Part shown: piece after piece, positions 15,637 through 24,633 of the stretch
How positions within the stretch are numbered: position 1 is the stretch's first letter
Layout of the letters: the number at the start of each line of letters is the position of its first letter
Source of the DNA: Candidatus Terraquivivens tengchongensis
GTDB lineage: Archaea > Thermoproteota > Nitrososphaeria_A > Caldarchaeales > Wolframiiraptoraceae
NCBI GenBank assembly: GCA_023268355.1
Contig: JALNJK010000002.1
Location: 62,001 to 126,000 of the forward strand
Length of the DNA: 64,000 bases
Reading direction: 5' to 3'
Made by a program: the position numbers and the translations under genes
The notes under the pieces: generated by a model
What the model was told of the DNA's origin: nothing
Seen by the model: the letters and a program-made list of their open reading frames with translations, nothing else
The model's database searches: none

Positions 15637-16641
15637 TCACCTTAGCTTAACAGTATATCCTGGAAATATGGGAGAACTTGGGTCGATGTAGTGTTTAGCG
15701 CAGTTGACGGCTATTATGGCTTGCGCGAAACCTATCGCTATTAAGTTTAATTTGGGAGAATCTACCGGGCTTGCTACGTCTCCTGCCGCGAAAACGCCGG
15801 GTATATTGGTCTCCATTTTTCCGTTCACTCTTATACCATGCTCATCCATATCAAGCCCCCAACTCTTATAGAGTGAGTTGTTCATTTCGTAACCAATCTG
15901 CGGTATGAGACAGTCTGTCTCTAAGGTAACTTCTTCGCCTGTCTCCACATTAGTTAACGTAACGGATTCTAGTTTTTCCGTACCATGTGCATCCTTTACA
16001 ACATAAGGGATTAGTACGCGGACATTTGAATGAAAGAGTTCAATTACTTTTGCTTCATGTGCTCTAAAACCCGCCCTACGATGGACAAGTATTACTTCAG
16101 ATGCTATATCTTTTAGATTTAATGCCCAATCGACAGCAGAATCGCCGCCGCCCACTATTATGACCTTTTTATCTCTGAACATCCACTTATTTGTGATTGA
16201 GTAGTAGACCCCCCTACCCTCAAACCTATCAACGCTTGGTATTCCAAGCTTCTTCATAGATAGCGCACCCATACCGGTCGTAAGCAGAACGGTTTTACTG
16301 TAATGAAGGCCTTTTGTAGTCTCCAGTTCTATGAGTTTTTCATCTAAGCGTCTTAAAGCGACGACCCTTTCGTTTAATCTTATGGTCGGGTTAACTTGCA
16401 TAGCCTGCTCCTCTAACCTCTTGACAAGGTCCTGTGCGAGTATCTTCGTGCATCCAGGCACATCGTATATGTACTTGTCAGGATAAAGGGCCGAAAGTTG
16501 ACCGCCAAGATGGGGAAGTGCTTCGATCAACTTTGTTTTCATGTTCCTAATGCCTGAATAGAAAGCAGCAAATAAACCGACCGGCCCGCCACCGACTATT
16601 GTTATGTCGTACACTTCTTTATCTATATCGTGAAGAGACAT
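15637..16641 (-). CDS. Ferredoxin--NADP(+) reductase, thioredoxin reductase-like
   Basis: Flavoprotein that passes electrons between ferredoxin and NADP(H). It has 334 residues: an FAD-binding GGGPVGLFAAFYSG near residue 17, the NADP-binding VGGGDSAVDWALNL near residue 180, and the C-terminal FAD motif GDVASPVDSPKLNLIAIGF. It lacks the CxxC pair of true thioredoxin reductases, which places it in the FNR type of this fold. It probably supplies NADPH from ferredoxin reduced by KorAB (47-50 kb) or similar enzymes. It is a single gene, with a TATA-like TTTAAATAA about 24 nt before the ATG at 16641. Confidence 0.85.
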   Translation of the reverse strand: MSLHDIDKEVYDITIVGGGPVGLFAAFYSGIRNMKTKLIEALPHLGGQLSALYPDKYIYDVPGCTKILAQDLVKRLEEQAMQVNPTIRLNERVVALRRLDEKLIELETTKGLHYSKTVLLTTGMGALSMKKLGIPSVDRFEGRGVYYSITNKWMFRDKKVIIVGGGDSAVDWALNLKDIASEVILVHRRAGFRAHEAKVIELFHSNVRVLIPYVVKDAHGTEKLESVTLTNVETGEEVTLETDCLIPQIGYEMNNSLYKSWGLDMDEHGIRVNGKMETNIPGVFAAGDVASPVDSPKLNLIAIGFAQAIIAVNCAKHYIDPSSPIFPGYTVKLR

Positions 16642-16778
16642 GGACCGTCAACCTGATTATTTAAAAAAGCCCGAAAAATTAAAATGTTATGTCAGTTTAT
16701 TCTTGTTCAAGTTTTATACAGTGATAGCAGATATTGGGGCAAAAAAATAGAGGGAGTTTTTATATTGCAAATTTATTT

Positions 16779-17447
16779 TTATAATTCGTAGGATTCGCCA
16801 GGCTTTAACACTACGACTTTCACATTTTTTGCTTTTCTTCGTACAAATTTTACGAATTCGTTCGGGTCCTGCTTTATGATATCAAATGTTCCATAGTGGT
16901 GCGGTATCACGACTTTAGGTTTTATCAGAGCAGTAGCCACGGCCGCCTCTAGCGGGCCCATTGTGTAGAAGCCTCCAATCGGCAGGAGCGCTACACGGGG
17001 CTTATAGAGTTGACCGATCAGCTTCATGTCACCAAATAGCGAAGTGTCACCAGCGTGGTAAATTGATACTTTGCCATCAGAAAGAACAACACCGGATGGG
17101 TTGGACGTACATGAATGGAAGGCAGGTGTTAAAGTAATAGACAATCCGTCTATCTTTGCCGTTCCACCAACGTTAAGTCCCACAGTTTTCTCAACACCCC
17201 GTTCTGCAGCTGCACTAGCAGTTTCGTAAACTGCGACAATGCTGGCACCGTGCCTCTTGGCAATGTCAACGGCATCCGAGAAATGATCAAAATGGTTATG
17301 TGTTACAACTATTATGTCAACTTTCTGTATCTCGTCAGGCTTTACTGCTGCTTGAGGATTATCCTTCAGGAATGGGTCTATTAAAACAATTTTATCAGCT
17401 ATATTAACCTCAAACGCCGCATGACCAAGCCATTTTATCGTTACCAT
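16779..17447 (-). CDS. UPF0173 metal-dependent hydrolase
   Basis: Metallo-beta-lactamase-fold hydrolase of 222 residues with unknown substrate. Metal-binding motifs are VVTHNHFDHFSD (HxHxDH), HAGDTSLFGDM and IPHHYGTF. The N-terminus IKWLGHAAFEV is typical of the UPF0173 group found across archaea and bacteria. The start is ATG at 17447. It lies alone, 57 nt upstream of the AbrB-PhoU gene end, on the same strand. Confidence 0.85.
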   Translation of the reverse strand: MVTIKWLGHAAFEVNIADKIVLIDPFLKDNPQAAVKPDEIQKVDIIVVTHNHFDHFSDAVDIAKRHGASIVAVYETASAAAERGVEKTVGLNVGGTAKIDGLSITLTPAFHSCTSNPSGVVLSDGKVSIYHAGDTSLFGDMKLIGQLYKPRVALLPIGGFYTMGPLEAAVATALIKPKVVIPHHYGTFDIIKQDPNEFVKFVRRKAKNVKVVVLKPGESYEL

Positions 17448-17504
17448 ACATAAATTTTATTGATTATTGATACTTATAAGAGTTTAAGACCTCTTGTCGC
17501 TGAG

Positions 17505-18554
17505 TTATTGTGGACTTCTAATAGTTATCGGAGCTGTCAGCTCAGCTATGTCGATGTTATTCTCATTTATTCTTTCAATGTTCAGAACGATCTTTGTCAT
17601 ATAGTTTCGGATGTTATCAGGCGTGTAGCTTAAGGAAGAAAGCATCATTTCATAAAGCTTGCTATACTCGTTCCTTTTCTCTAAAACCTTAAGCGCTAAG
17701 GAAACGTCCTCCGAGAGGAAGGCCTCTATCGATTCTATACCAACTTTCGTAACTATGTCGCCTAACTGCTTGAAAATGCTTAGTAGATTTTCAGGTATCT
17801 GCAGTCCCTTATTTTTCAACACTTCCATAGATACCGAGGCGGCATGGTCACCACTATCTTCAAGGAACTTTGCAACGAGTCTGAAATCCATTAGCCTGAG
17901 TGGGGAAAGACCTATTTTCTTAGCAATTTCTGGATCTCTTATTGCGAATCGCACTATCCTAACGAGTGTGAAGTAATGCCTGTCAACTTCTTCGTCGCGC
18001 TGCAAACTTTTTTCGGCCAGATTCAAGTCACTGTTCATAACTGACGCCAAAGAATCCGACACCATACTATTTACGAGTGAGCCCATGCGTCTTAGAACCT
18101 TATCTGGGGTTACTGCTTCAGGGTCAAGCAATATCTGTATCTCCATACTGTTAGGTAGTTCTTCGATTATCTCGGCTCCAGCCAGCCTCCTTACGCATTT
18201 CCTTATCTCGTTAATCGTCTCACTCTTGAATGGTTTTGACGATTTTAACTTGATGATGTTAAAGCCCATCAGATAGCTGCCGACTATATCTCTCACGACC
18301 ACCGGGCTATCTTCTATTACTATCTCGCTCGTGTCCCTCGCCAGCTGCCTGCCCTCGGGCGTTATGAGTAGGGAGCCATCTTCCAGTACTTCAACGTTAA
18401 GTGTGGCACCCTCCGCAATATCCAGCCTCTTAACCCAACTCTTTGGAAGCGTTATCGCGTATGATCCACCACCAGTGAGCTGTAAGACCCTTTTGTGGGA
18501 GGGCATTATTTCCCAGTTTAGGTGTGATAGCCTGCTAAAAACGTTTTTCGGCAC
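17505..18554 (-). CDS. AbrB-domain PhoU-like regulator
   Basis: 349-residue protein with an N-terminal SpoVT/AbrB DNA-binding segment (KRVLQLTGGGSYAITLPKSWVKRL, residues about 20-45) followed by two PhoU-type three-helix repeats (DEEVDRHYFTLVR and LEDSGDHAASVSMEV are visible). This arrangement occurs in archaeal proteins linked to phosphate uptake control. A paralogue at 45210-46247 stands next to pstS. This one is divergent from the L22 ribosomal operon. The start is GTG at 18554; ATG at 18506, just before the AbrB part, is an alternative. Confidence 0.8.
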   Translation of the reverse strand: MPKNVFSRLSHLNWEIMPSHKRVLQLTGGGSYAITLPKSWVKRLDIAEGATLNVEVLEDGSLLITPEGRQLARDTSEIVIEDSPVVVRDIVGSYLMGFNIIKLKSSKPFKSETINEIRKCVRRLAGAEIIEELPNSMEIQILLDPEAVTPDKVLRRMGSLVNSMVSDSLASVMNSDLNLAEKSLQRDEEVDRHYFTLVRIVRFAIRDPEIAKKIGLSPLRLMDFRLVAKFLEDSGDHAASVSMEVLKNKGLQIPENLLSIFKQLGDIVTKVGIESIEAFLSEDVSLALKVLEKRNEYSKLYEMMLSSLSYTPDNIRNYMTKIVLNIERINENNIDIAELTAPITIRSPQ

Positions 18555-18647
18555 CCAAAGCCCATTTTAGGCAAAGGACCGTTTTCTAAAGTTTTTGTGC
18601 TAAAAAGGTTTATTACTACCACATTCCGCTAGGGCAACTAGCGCATC

Positions 18648-19103
18648 ATGCCAGAATGGGGATACTCAATCCAAGGATTGGACCCGGACAGGACTGTCAA
18701 GGCTAGCCTTAGGGAGGTAGATTTATCTCCAAAATTTTCGAGGGAAGTTTGTAAAGCCATCGTAGGATTGAAACTTAACGAGGCAAAGCAGCTCATGGAA
18801 GATGTCATTAATGGGAAACGCATGATTCCTTACAGACGTTATAGGAAAAAACGGGCCCATAAACGGGCCACGAAAGGGCCTGGCGGGTACCCCGTTAAGA
18901 TTGCACGAAAGATGTTGAAGCTGTTGGAAAGCCTGGAAGCTAATGCAGAATTTAAAGGGCTATCACCCGAGAACATCAAGATAATTCACGCTGCTGCTCA
19001 TAAGGGTAGGACTCTAAAAAAGTATATCGAAAGAGCGTTTGGCAGGTCTTCACCGTACTTCAAAACGCTCGTGCATATAGAGGTAATAGGTGAGGCGATA
19101 TAG
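18648..19103 (+). CDS. rpl22: 50S ribosomal protein L22
   Basis: Lines the peptide exit tunnel and binds 23S rRNA. It has 151 residues; motifs are KASLREVDLSPKFSREVCKA, RRYRKKRAHKRA and the C-terminal beta-hairpin ending KNYI-like KKYIERAFGRSSPY. It is the first gene of a long co-directional ribosomal operon that here begins with L22; the usual upstream genes L3-L4-L23-L2-S19 are absent. A TATA-like GGTTTATTAC lies about 35 nt before the ATG at 18648. Confidence 0.95.
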   Translation: MPEWGYSIQGLDPDRTVKASLREVDLSPKFSREVCKAIVGLKLNEAKQLMEDVINGKRMIPYRRYRKKRAHKRATKGPGGYPVKIARKMLKLLESLEANAEFKGLSPENIKIIHAAAHKGRTLKKYIERAFGRSSPYFKTLVHIEVIGEAI

Positions 19104-19105
19104 CC

Positions 19106-19729
19106 ATGTCTGCAATTAAGAAGTTACTTAGAACGAGTATTCAAAAACAAGAAATAGAGGAATATTTGAGGGAAGAGCTTAAGGACGCGATATTCGGCGG
19201 TGTTGATATAGCCTTTACCCCAATTGGTACGAGGGTTACGATATATGCTATGAGGCCCGGGCGCGTTATAGGTGCCAAGGGACGTGTTATAAAAGAGATA
19301 TCTAGCGTGCTTGAGAGCAGGTTTGGTGTCGAGAACCCGCAGGTAACTGTAGCTGAGGTTGAGGTCCCAGAGCTTAACCCTTACGTCATGGCTCAACGTA
19401 TAGCATCTGCTATCGAGAGGGGAGCAAGGTACAGACGCGTGGCTTTCTGGGCATTAAGGAGGATTATGGATGCTGGCGCAAAGGGGGTTGAGATAGAAAT
19501 CAGCGGAAAACTTACCTCGGCCAGAGCCAGAAGTGAGAAGTATAGCGAAGGAATAATACCGAAATCTGGTGAGCCTGCAGAAAAATACGTTAAGAGGGGC
19601 ACGGCTAGCGTTCTGCTTAAGACAGGCCTTTACGGCATAAAGGTCTCGATATATCCTCCGGATGCTCCCTTGCCAGAAGAGGTTAAGATTGGTCAGCTTA
19701 CGCAAGCAGAGAAGGTAGGTGAAGGATGA
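19106..19729 (+). CDS. rps3: 30S ribosomal protein S3
   Basis: Head protein at the mRNA entry site. It has 207 residues with an N-terminal KH domain (RPGRVIGAKGRVIKEI holds the GxxG loop) and the C-terminal S3 domain (GAKGVEIEISGKL, ARSEKYSEG). It begins 2 nt after L22 and overlaps the L29 start by 4 nt. Confidence 0.95.
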   Translation: MSAIKKLLRTSIQKQEIEEYLREELKDAIFGGVDIAFTPIGTRVTIYAMRPGRVIGAKGRVIKEISSVLESRFGVENPQVTVAEVEVPELNPYVMAQRIASAIERGARYRRVAFWALRRIMDAGAKGVEIEISGKLTSARARSEKYSEGIIPKSGEPAEKYVKRGTASVLLKTGLYGIKVSIYPPDAPLPEEVKIGQLTQAEKVGEG

Positions 19730-19947
19730 TGATCAAAGAGCTTAAAGAATTAAGGAGCATGAGCAATGAGGATTTGTTGAAAGAGCTCGACAATTTGAGG
19801 ACAGAATATAGGGACCTTATGACTAAGATAGCGACTGGTGGAGCTGTCGAGAAGCCTGCAAGGGCCCGTAACATTAGAAGGAGAATCGCCAGAATACTTA
19901 CTATACTCAGGGAAAGGGGAGCGAGGGAATATGCAATTACACGCTGA
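19726..19947 (+). CDS. rpl29: 50S ribosomal protein L29
   Basis: Small two-helix protein at the tunnel exit, a docking site for SRP and chaperones. It has 73 residues; IKELKELRSMSNEDLLKEL and the RRRIARILTILRER tail are typical. It overlaps S3 by 4 nt and the next gene by 17 nt. Confidence 0.93.
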   Translation: MMIKELKELRSMSNEDLLKELDNLRTEYRDLMTKIATGGAVEKPARARNIRRRIARILTILRERGAREYAITR

Positions 19948-20221
19948 GCCCACAGCAAAGAACATTATAAGACACGAACTGTTAGGTCTTAGCGTTGATG
20001 TGGAATGGAAAAATGGAAAGCAGCAGAAATGCTCCGGAGTAGTGGTCGGTGAAAGTAGGAACATGCTCAGCGTACAGTCGTCTAAAGGAAAGCGATTTTT
20101 CCCGAAGGCTGCATGCATATTCTCATTTAGGCTTCCGGATTGTTCGTGCGTAAAGGTGGATGGAGTCGTTTTGATAGGAAGACCTGAAGACCGATTGAAA
20201 AAGGTGGTGAGAAAATGGTAA
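19931..20221 (+). CDS. rnp1: RNase P protein component 1 (Rpp29/Pop4)
   Basis: Protein subunit of archaeal RNase P, which trims the 5' ends of tRNA precursors. It has 96 residues; the Sm-like barrel shows [29 protein letters not shown] and [16 protein letters not shown]. Its position between L29 and S17 is the standard archaeal place. The start is ATG at 19931; a longer reading from 19838 overlaps L29 by 110 nt and adds residues not found in the family. It overlaps the S17 gene by 7 nt. Confidence 0.92.
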   Translation: MQLHAEPTAKNIIRHELLGLSVDVEWKNGKQQKCSGVVVGESRNMLSVQSSKGKRFFPKAACIFSFRLPDCSCVKVDGVVLIGRPEDRLKKVVRKW

Positions 20222-20559
20222 ACGTGAGAAATATAGGTATTCAAGTAAAACCTCCAGAGGGGACGTGTAACGACAAATTATGTCCGTTTCATGGTCACCT
20301 GAAAGTTAGGGGAATCATTCTTACGGGTACAGTTTACAAGAAAAAGATGAAGAACACAATAGTTGTGAGAAGGGATTATCTGCATTACGTGAAGAAGTAC
20401 AAGCGTTACGAGAGAAGAAGAAGCAACATACCAGCCCATTGTCCACCATGTATAGAAGTCCAAGTAGGCGACCAAGTGAAGATAGCCGAGTGTAGACCCA
20501 TCAGCAAGACAGTCAGCTTTGTGGTCATAGAGAAGCTAGGAGGTGGCAAGGTTGGCTAA
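20215..20559 (+). CDS. rps17: 30S ribosomal protein S17
   Basis: Early-assembly 16S rRNA-binding protein with an OB fold. It has 114 residues in the archaeal long form, with [31 protein letters not shown] and [19 protein letters not shown]. It overlaps Rpp29 by 7 nt. Confidence 0.95.
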   Translation: MVNVRNIGIQVKPPEGTCNDKLCPFHGHLKVRGIILTGTVYKKKMKNTIVVRRDYLHYVKKYKRYERRRSNIPAHCPPCIEVQVGDQVKIAECRPISKTVSFVVIEKLGGGKVG

Positions 20560-20986
20560 GAAGTCTAGGGCAGTTGCAGCAGTAGGTATTCTCGAAAGAA
20601 GACCTAACATACCTAGAACGATAAACGTTGGGGCCCACGTTGTATGTGCAGACAACACAGGAGCGCGCATTTTAAAAATAATACAGGTGCATGGTTATAA
20701 AGGTAGGCTGAGACGTCAACCTGCTGCATGTGTAGGCGACTTGGTCTCGGTCACTGTCGCAAAAGGACCCATAGACCTCAGGAAGAAAGTCATGCAAGCA
20801 GTCATCATAAGACAAAAGAAGCCTTACAGGAGGCCAGATGGTACTTGGATATTCTTCGAAGATACTGCCGCCGTTTTGATGACCCCAGATGGTGGACTCA
20901 AAGGCACGGAGATAAAAGGCCCTGTGGCAAAGGAGGCAGCTGAAAGGTGGCCGAGAATAGCTAACGCTGCCAGCATTATAGTGTAG
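20552..20986 (+). CDS. rpl14: 50S ribosomal protein L14
   Basis: Subunit-interface protein of bridge B8. 144 residues; [17 protein letters not shown] is the family signature, and the C-terminus [19 protein letters not shown] is archaeal. Start taken as TTG at 20552, which sits 6-7 nt after the AGGAGGTG ribosome site; GTG at 20543 overlaps that site and is less likely. It overlaps the S17 gene end by 8 nt. Confidence 0.93.
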   Translation: MAKKSRAVAAVGILERRPNIPRTINVGAHVVCADNTGARILKIIQVHGYKGRLRRQPAACVGDLVSVTVAKGPIDLRKKVMQAVIIRQKKPYRRPDGTWIFFEDTAAVLMTPDGGLKGTEIKGPVAKEAAERWPRIANAASIIV

Positions 20987-20996
20987 GTGATGTAAT

Positions 20997-21371
20997 GTGA
21001 AAGTTTTATCAAAGAAGCCCAGAAAACAAAGAAAGTTCTTGTACAACGCCCCACTTCATAAGCTTTCTAAGCTTATGTCAGCCCATCTTTCTCCAGAGTT
21101 GAGAGAAAAGTATGGCAGAAGGTCGTTTCCCGTAAGGAAGGGCGATACCGTTAAGATACTCGTGGGAGAGTTTAAAGGTGTCGAAGGAAAGGTAACGGGC
21201 GTTGATAGGAGAAAGCAAGTAGTGTACGTTGAGAACGTGACAATAAAAAAGGCTGATGGGCGTGTTAAACCGAGACCCATACATGTATCAAATGTAATGA
21301 TAACGTCGCTGAACCTTGAAGATAAGTATAGAAAGCAAGTCTTAGAGGCTAAAATGCCCAAGGAGGGGTAA
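20997..21371 (+). CDS. rpl24: 50S ribosomal protein L24
   Basis: Assembly-initiator protein of the large subunit. It has 124 residues with a KOW motif (VRKGDTVKILVGEFKGVEGKV) and an archaeal C-terminus with HVSNVMITSLNLEDKYRK. The start is GTG at 20997, 10 nt after L14. Confidence 0.94.
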   Translation: MKVLSKKPRKQRKFLYNAPLHKLSKLMSAHLSPELREKYGRRSFPVRKGDTVKILVGEFKGVEGKVTGVDRRKQVVYVENVTIKKADGRVKPRPIHVSNVMITSLNLEDKYRKQVLEAKMPKEG

Positions 21372-21377
21372 AGTGGC

Positions 21378-22097
21378 ATGGGTCATTTAAAGAGGTTTGC
21401 TGCTCCACGACATTTTAGAATACCCGTAAAGGCAGCAAAGTTTACTATCAAGCCCTCTCCAGGTCCTCATCCAGCAGAAGAATGCATACCCCTTGCTATA
21501 TTGCTAAGAGATCACCTCAAGTATGCGGAGACGATGGCCGAGGCTAAGAAAATAATTAAGGAGAGGAAGGTACTCGTGGATTGGAGAGTTATAACAGATC
21601 ACAAGTTCCCTGTCGGTCTCATGGATGTGATTTCAATACCTGAAGCGGGCGAGCATTTCCGCATCGTTTCAATATATAGAAAAGGTCTTAGTTTAATCAA
21701 AATACAAGAAGATGAGGCAAAACTCAAGATAGGTAAAATTATTAGAAAGATGCATGTGAACAATGCTCATCTTCAGATAACACTTCACGATGGGAATAAC
21801 TTTAGGTTTAAGGAAGTTGGAGTCGACGTATTATCGTATAAGACTGGAGATTCTTTGCTTATATCCTTCCCTGAGAAGAATATAATCAAACACTTGAAGC
21901 TTTCTGAGGGCAATTATGCCCTCGTAATTAAAGGACCAGAAGAGGGAAGACATGGTAAAATAATCGAAATCAAAAGGGACGTCACTTACCCCGCCAAACC
22001 CACAGTTATCCTTGACACTAAAGATGGAAAAGTAACGACGCTTCTCTCGTATATTATGGTGGTTGGTGAAGGTATTCCTATGGTGACCTTACCATGA
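21378..22097 (+). CDS. rps4e: 30S ribosomal protein S4e
   Basis: Archaeal/eukaryotic small-subunit protein of 239 residues. Begins MGHLKRFAAPRHF; an S4-like RNA-binding segment (HLKYAETMAEAKKIIKERKVLVD) is followed by a central domain and a KOW part (EEGRHGKIIEIKRD). It overlaps the L5 start by 4 nt. Confidence 0.95.
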   Translation: MGHLKRFAAPRHFRIPVKAAKFTIKPSPGPHPAEECIPLAILLRDHLKYAETMAEAKKIIKERKVLVDWRVITDHKFPVGLMDVISIPEAGEHFRIVSIYRKGLSLIKIQEDEAKLKIGKIIRKMHVNNAHLQITLHDGNNFRFKEVGVDVLSYKTGDSLLISFPEKNIIKHLKLSEGNYALVIKGPEEGRHGKIIEIKRDVTYPAKPTVILDTKDGKVTTLLSYIMVVGEGIPMVTLP

Positions 22098-22636
22098 GCC
22101 TGTTGGAAGTTAGTAACGTGATGAGGCGGTTGAGAATAGAGAAGGTAACTGTCAATTGTTCGGTAGGTGAGAGTGGGGCCAAATTGGAGAAGGCCGCCAA
22201 GATACTTGAAAGCCTGACTGGACAGAAGCCACAGATCAGAAAAGCGAAAAAGACCGTTAAAGGATTTGGGATACATAAAGGTGAACCAATAGCTCTTAGG
22301 GTTACGCTGAGAAAACAAAAGGCCATCGAGTTCTTAACGAGGGCGCTGAAAGCCGTTAACAATACGCTCAAGGCATCCAACTTTGATTCTAATGGTAATT
22401 TTTCTTTTGGAATCAAAGAGCACCTAGACATACCTGGTACAAAGTACGATCCAGCGCTCGGAACAATTGGTATGGACATCTGCGTGCATATCTCGAGGCC
22501 AGGCCTCAGAGTGTCGCTGAGGAGGAGGGCGAAGTCCAAGATTGGTAAGAGCCACAAAATAACGCCGCATGAGGCGATGGAGTACATTAAGCAGAACTTT
22601 AACGTTAAGATAGTAGGTGAGGGGCATGAAGCATAA
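22094..22636 (+). CDS. rpl5: 50S ribosomal protein L5
   Basis: Binds 5S rRNA and P-site tRNA in the central protuberance. It has 180 residues, with EKVTVNCSVGESGAKLEKA and the loop GIHKGEPIALRVTLR; the C-terminal strand SLRRRAKSKIGKSHKI is archaeal. It overlaps S4e by 4 nt and S14 by 11 nt. Confidence 0.94.
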   Translation: MSLLEVSNVMRRLRIEKVTVNCSVGESGAKLEKAAKILESLTGQKPQIRKAKKTVKGFGIHKGEPIALRVTLRKQKAIEFLTRALKAVNNTLKASNFDSNGNFSFGIKEHLDIPGTKYDPALGTIGMDICVHISRPGLRVSLRRRAKSKIGKSHKITPHEAMEYIKQNFNVKIVGEGHEA

Positions 22637-22787
22637 ACCACCGAAGGAAAGAAAGTTCGGGAAGGGTGTCGTGAAGTGTAGACGTTGTGGAACGACTGAC
22701 GGAGTGATAAGGAAGTATAAGCTCTATATATGCAGGCGTTGCTTAAACGAAGTGGGTCCTGAGATGGGCTTTAAGGTTTACGAATGA
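22626..22787 (+). CDS. rps14: 30S ribosomal protein S14, zinc-binding form
   Basis: 53-residue small-subunit head protein: MKHKPPKERKFGKG, then the zinc pairs CRRCG and CRRCL, ending GFKVYE. The start ATG at 22626 lies inside the end of L5, and the next gene begins 5 nt after its stop. Position between L5 and S8 is the standard one. Confidence 0.95.
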   Translation: MKHKPPKERKFGKGVVKCRRCGTTDGVIRKYKLYICRRCLNEVGPEMGFKVYE

Positions 22788-22792
22788 GGTGA

Positions 22793-23188
22793 ATGTCTTT
22801 GACGAGACATGACTTAGTCTCAGGTCTTTTCACAACCCTACAAAATAATGAGATGGCAAGGAAGAGGGAATGTATCTACCCGGCCTCAAAGCTTATTGCG
22901 AACGTGTTAAAAGTGCTTCAAAGACACGGCTATATAGGCGCGTTTGAATACATAGAAGATGGTAGGGGCGGAAAATTTAGGATACAGCTCCTTGGCAGAG
23001 TTAACAGATCGGCCCCTATAAAGCCCCATTTCAGCGTTCGGAAAAATGAATTTGAGAAGTGGGAAAAGCAGTATCTACCAGGTAAGGACATAGGTATATT
23101 GATAGTAACCACACCGAAAGGGGTCATGTCGCATACCGAGGCGAAATCTCTCGGAACAGGAGGGAGGTTACTTGGTTATGTCTACTAA
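22793..23188 (+). CDS. rps8: 30S ribosomal protein S8
   Basis: Central-domain 16S rRNA-binding protein, 131 residues. It contains YPASKLIANVLKVLQRHGYIG and the C-terminal signature GIGILIVTTPKGVMSHTEA-like segment (IGILIVTTPKGVMSH). It overlaps the L6 start region by 11 nt. Confidence 0.95.
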   Translation: MSLTRHDLVSGLFTTLQNNEMARKRECIYPASKLIANVLKVLQRHGYIGAFEYIEDGRGGKFRIQLLGRVNRSAPIKPHFSVRKNEFEKWEKQYLPGKDIGILIVTTPKGVMSHTEAKSLGTGGRLLGYVY

Positions 23189-23732
23189 GCTAGAGAGTCT
23201 TGAAGAAAGAATACAGATACCCGATGATGTGAAGGCGAACCTAGAGGGCTTTAGGCTTAAAATTACAGGAAAGCTGGGTTCAAACGAATACGACTTCTCA
23301 CATATGGGCATAGATCTATCCTTAGAAGGTAAGGAAATCACGGTAAAAATATTGGGTAACAATAGGAAAGCGAGAGCAATGCTAGGTACAGCGGTATCTA
23401 TCATTAAAAACATGATAACGGGCGTTACAAAGGGCTTTACATATAAGATGAAGATCGTTGCCTCTCACTTTCCAATGAGTGTCAAGGTTTCAGGGAACGA
23501 AGTTATAATCGAGAACTTCTTAGGTGAAAGGTACAAGAGGCGGGCGAAGATCGTCGGCAACACCAAAGTTGTCGTAAAAGGCGATGATGTGATAGTATCA
23601 GGCATAGACAAGTATTCCGTTGGGCAAACCGCCACCAATATAGAAAATGCCACACGCATCAAGAAAAAAGACCCGAGGAAGTTCCTCGATGGCATATACG
23701 TGTACAGGAAGTTGGAGGGGATTGAAACTTGA
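23178..23732 (+). CDS. rpl6: 50S ribosomal protein L6
   Basis: Protein near the sarcin-ricin loop and factor-binding site, 184 residues. Two repeated alpha/beta domains; GFTYKMKIVASHFPM and GIDKYSVGQTATNIE are typical. Start taken as ATG at 23178, 9 nt after GGAGGT; a TTG at 23172 is possible. Confidence 0.94.
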   Translation: MSTKLESLEERIQIPDDVKANLEGFRLKITGKLGSNEYDFSHMGIDLSLEGKEITVKILGNNRKARAMLGTAVSIIKNMITGVTKGFTYKMKIVASHFPMSVKVSGNEVIIENFLGERYKRRAKIVGNTKVVVKGDDVIVSGIDKYSVGQTATNIENATRIKKKDPRKFLDGIYVYRKLEGIET

Positions 23733-24196
23733 GCGAAGAAGCACCTAAATCCCAAGAAGAAAAGACAGCACTAACAGAAGGTGCACCGAGTATAAAGAAG
23801 GCAGCAATAAAACTACCGTCGCGTATAATTGAGCTGAGAAGGAAAAGGCCAGAATTCGTCAGGCAAGAGAGCTGGAGATATAAGCGGCTTGATGAAGCAT
23901 GGCGCAGACCGAGAGGAAAAGACAGCAGGATGAGGTTACAAAAAAGCGGCGCACCTCCCCTTGTTAAAGTTGGTTACAGAGGCGATAGGAACTTCAGAGG
24001 ACTACATCCATCCGGCTTTGAGGAAGTCTTAGTTAGCAGACCGGAAGACTTGGAAGGAATAGACCCGAGTAGACAGGCCATAAGGATTGCGGCCACTGTT
24101 GGAAGACTAAAAAGGATACGGATAGCAGAGGTTGCACGCGAAAAAGGTATAAAAATTCTAAACCCGCCGCCGCAATTTAAGGAGGAGACAGCATGA
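23729..24196 (+). CDS. rpl32e: 50S ribosomal protein L32e
   Basis: Archaeal/eukaryotic large-subunit protein, 155 residues. After a charged 40-residue N-terminal extension come FVRQESWRYKRLDEAWRRPRG and VGYRGDRNFRGLHPSG. The start is TTG at 23729, overlapping L6 by 4 nt, and the gene overlaps L19e by 4 nt. Confidence 0.94.
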   Translation: MSEEAPKSQEEKTALTEGAPSIKKAAIKLPSRIIELRRKRPEFVRQESWRYKRLDEAWRRPRGKDSRMRLQKSGAPPLVKVGYRGDRNFRGLHPSGFEEVLVSRPEDLEGIDPSRQAIRIAATVGRLKRIRIAEVAREKGIKILNPPPQFKEETA

Positions 24197-24633
24197 GCCT
24201 TACGCTTCAGAAGAGATTAGCGGCAGAGCTCTTGAAGTGTGGCGAAAGCAGGGTTAGATTCGATGAAGAAAGGCTTGATGAAATAGAGGCAGCAATATCT
24301 CGAGAAGAAATAAAACGGCTAATAGAGGATGGCGCGATCTACAAAATTCAGGAAAAAGGTATAAGCAAAGGGAGGTTACGCGAGCGGAAAAAGCGCAAAG
24401 GGCCAGGTAGTAGAAAGGGCGGAAAATACTCCATAATCCCAAGAAAAACGCAATGGATATTAAAGGTTAGAGCGCAAAGGAAAGCCCTGAAAAAACTCAG
24501 GGATTCGAAGATGCTCGTGGAAGGAGCTTACAGAAAAGTTTACAAGATGGTGAAGAGCGGAGCCTTCAAATCTGTGAGCGCTATGATGGAATACCTAAAG
24601 CAGAACAAGCTGTTGAGGAGGGTTTTCGCATAA
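24193..24633 (+). CDS. rpl19e: 50S ribosomal protein L19e
   Basis: Archaeal/eukaryotic large-subunit protein of 146 residues, rich in Arg and Lys. Signature parts are LQKRLAAELLKCGESRVRFD, GRLRERKKRKGPGSRKGGKY and the long basic C-terminal helix. It begins by a 4-nt overlap with L32e. Confidence 0.95.
   Translation: MSLTLQKRLAAELLKCGESRVRFDEERLDEIEAAISREEIKRLIEDGAIYKIQEKGISKGRLRERKKRKGPGSRKGGKYSIIPRKTQWILKVRAQRKALKKLRDSKMLVEGAYRKVYKMVKSGAFKSVSAMMEYLKQNKLLRRVFA

Noticed and set aside
19838-19930. Longer Rpp29 starting inside L29
   Set aside because: It adds 31 residues unlike the family, and ATG 19931 gives the standard N-terminus.
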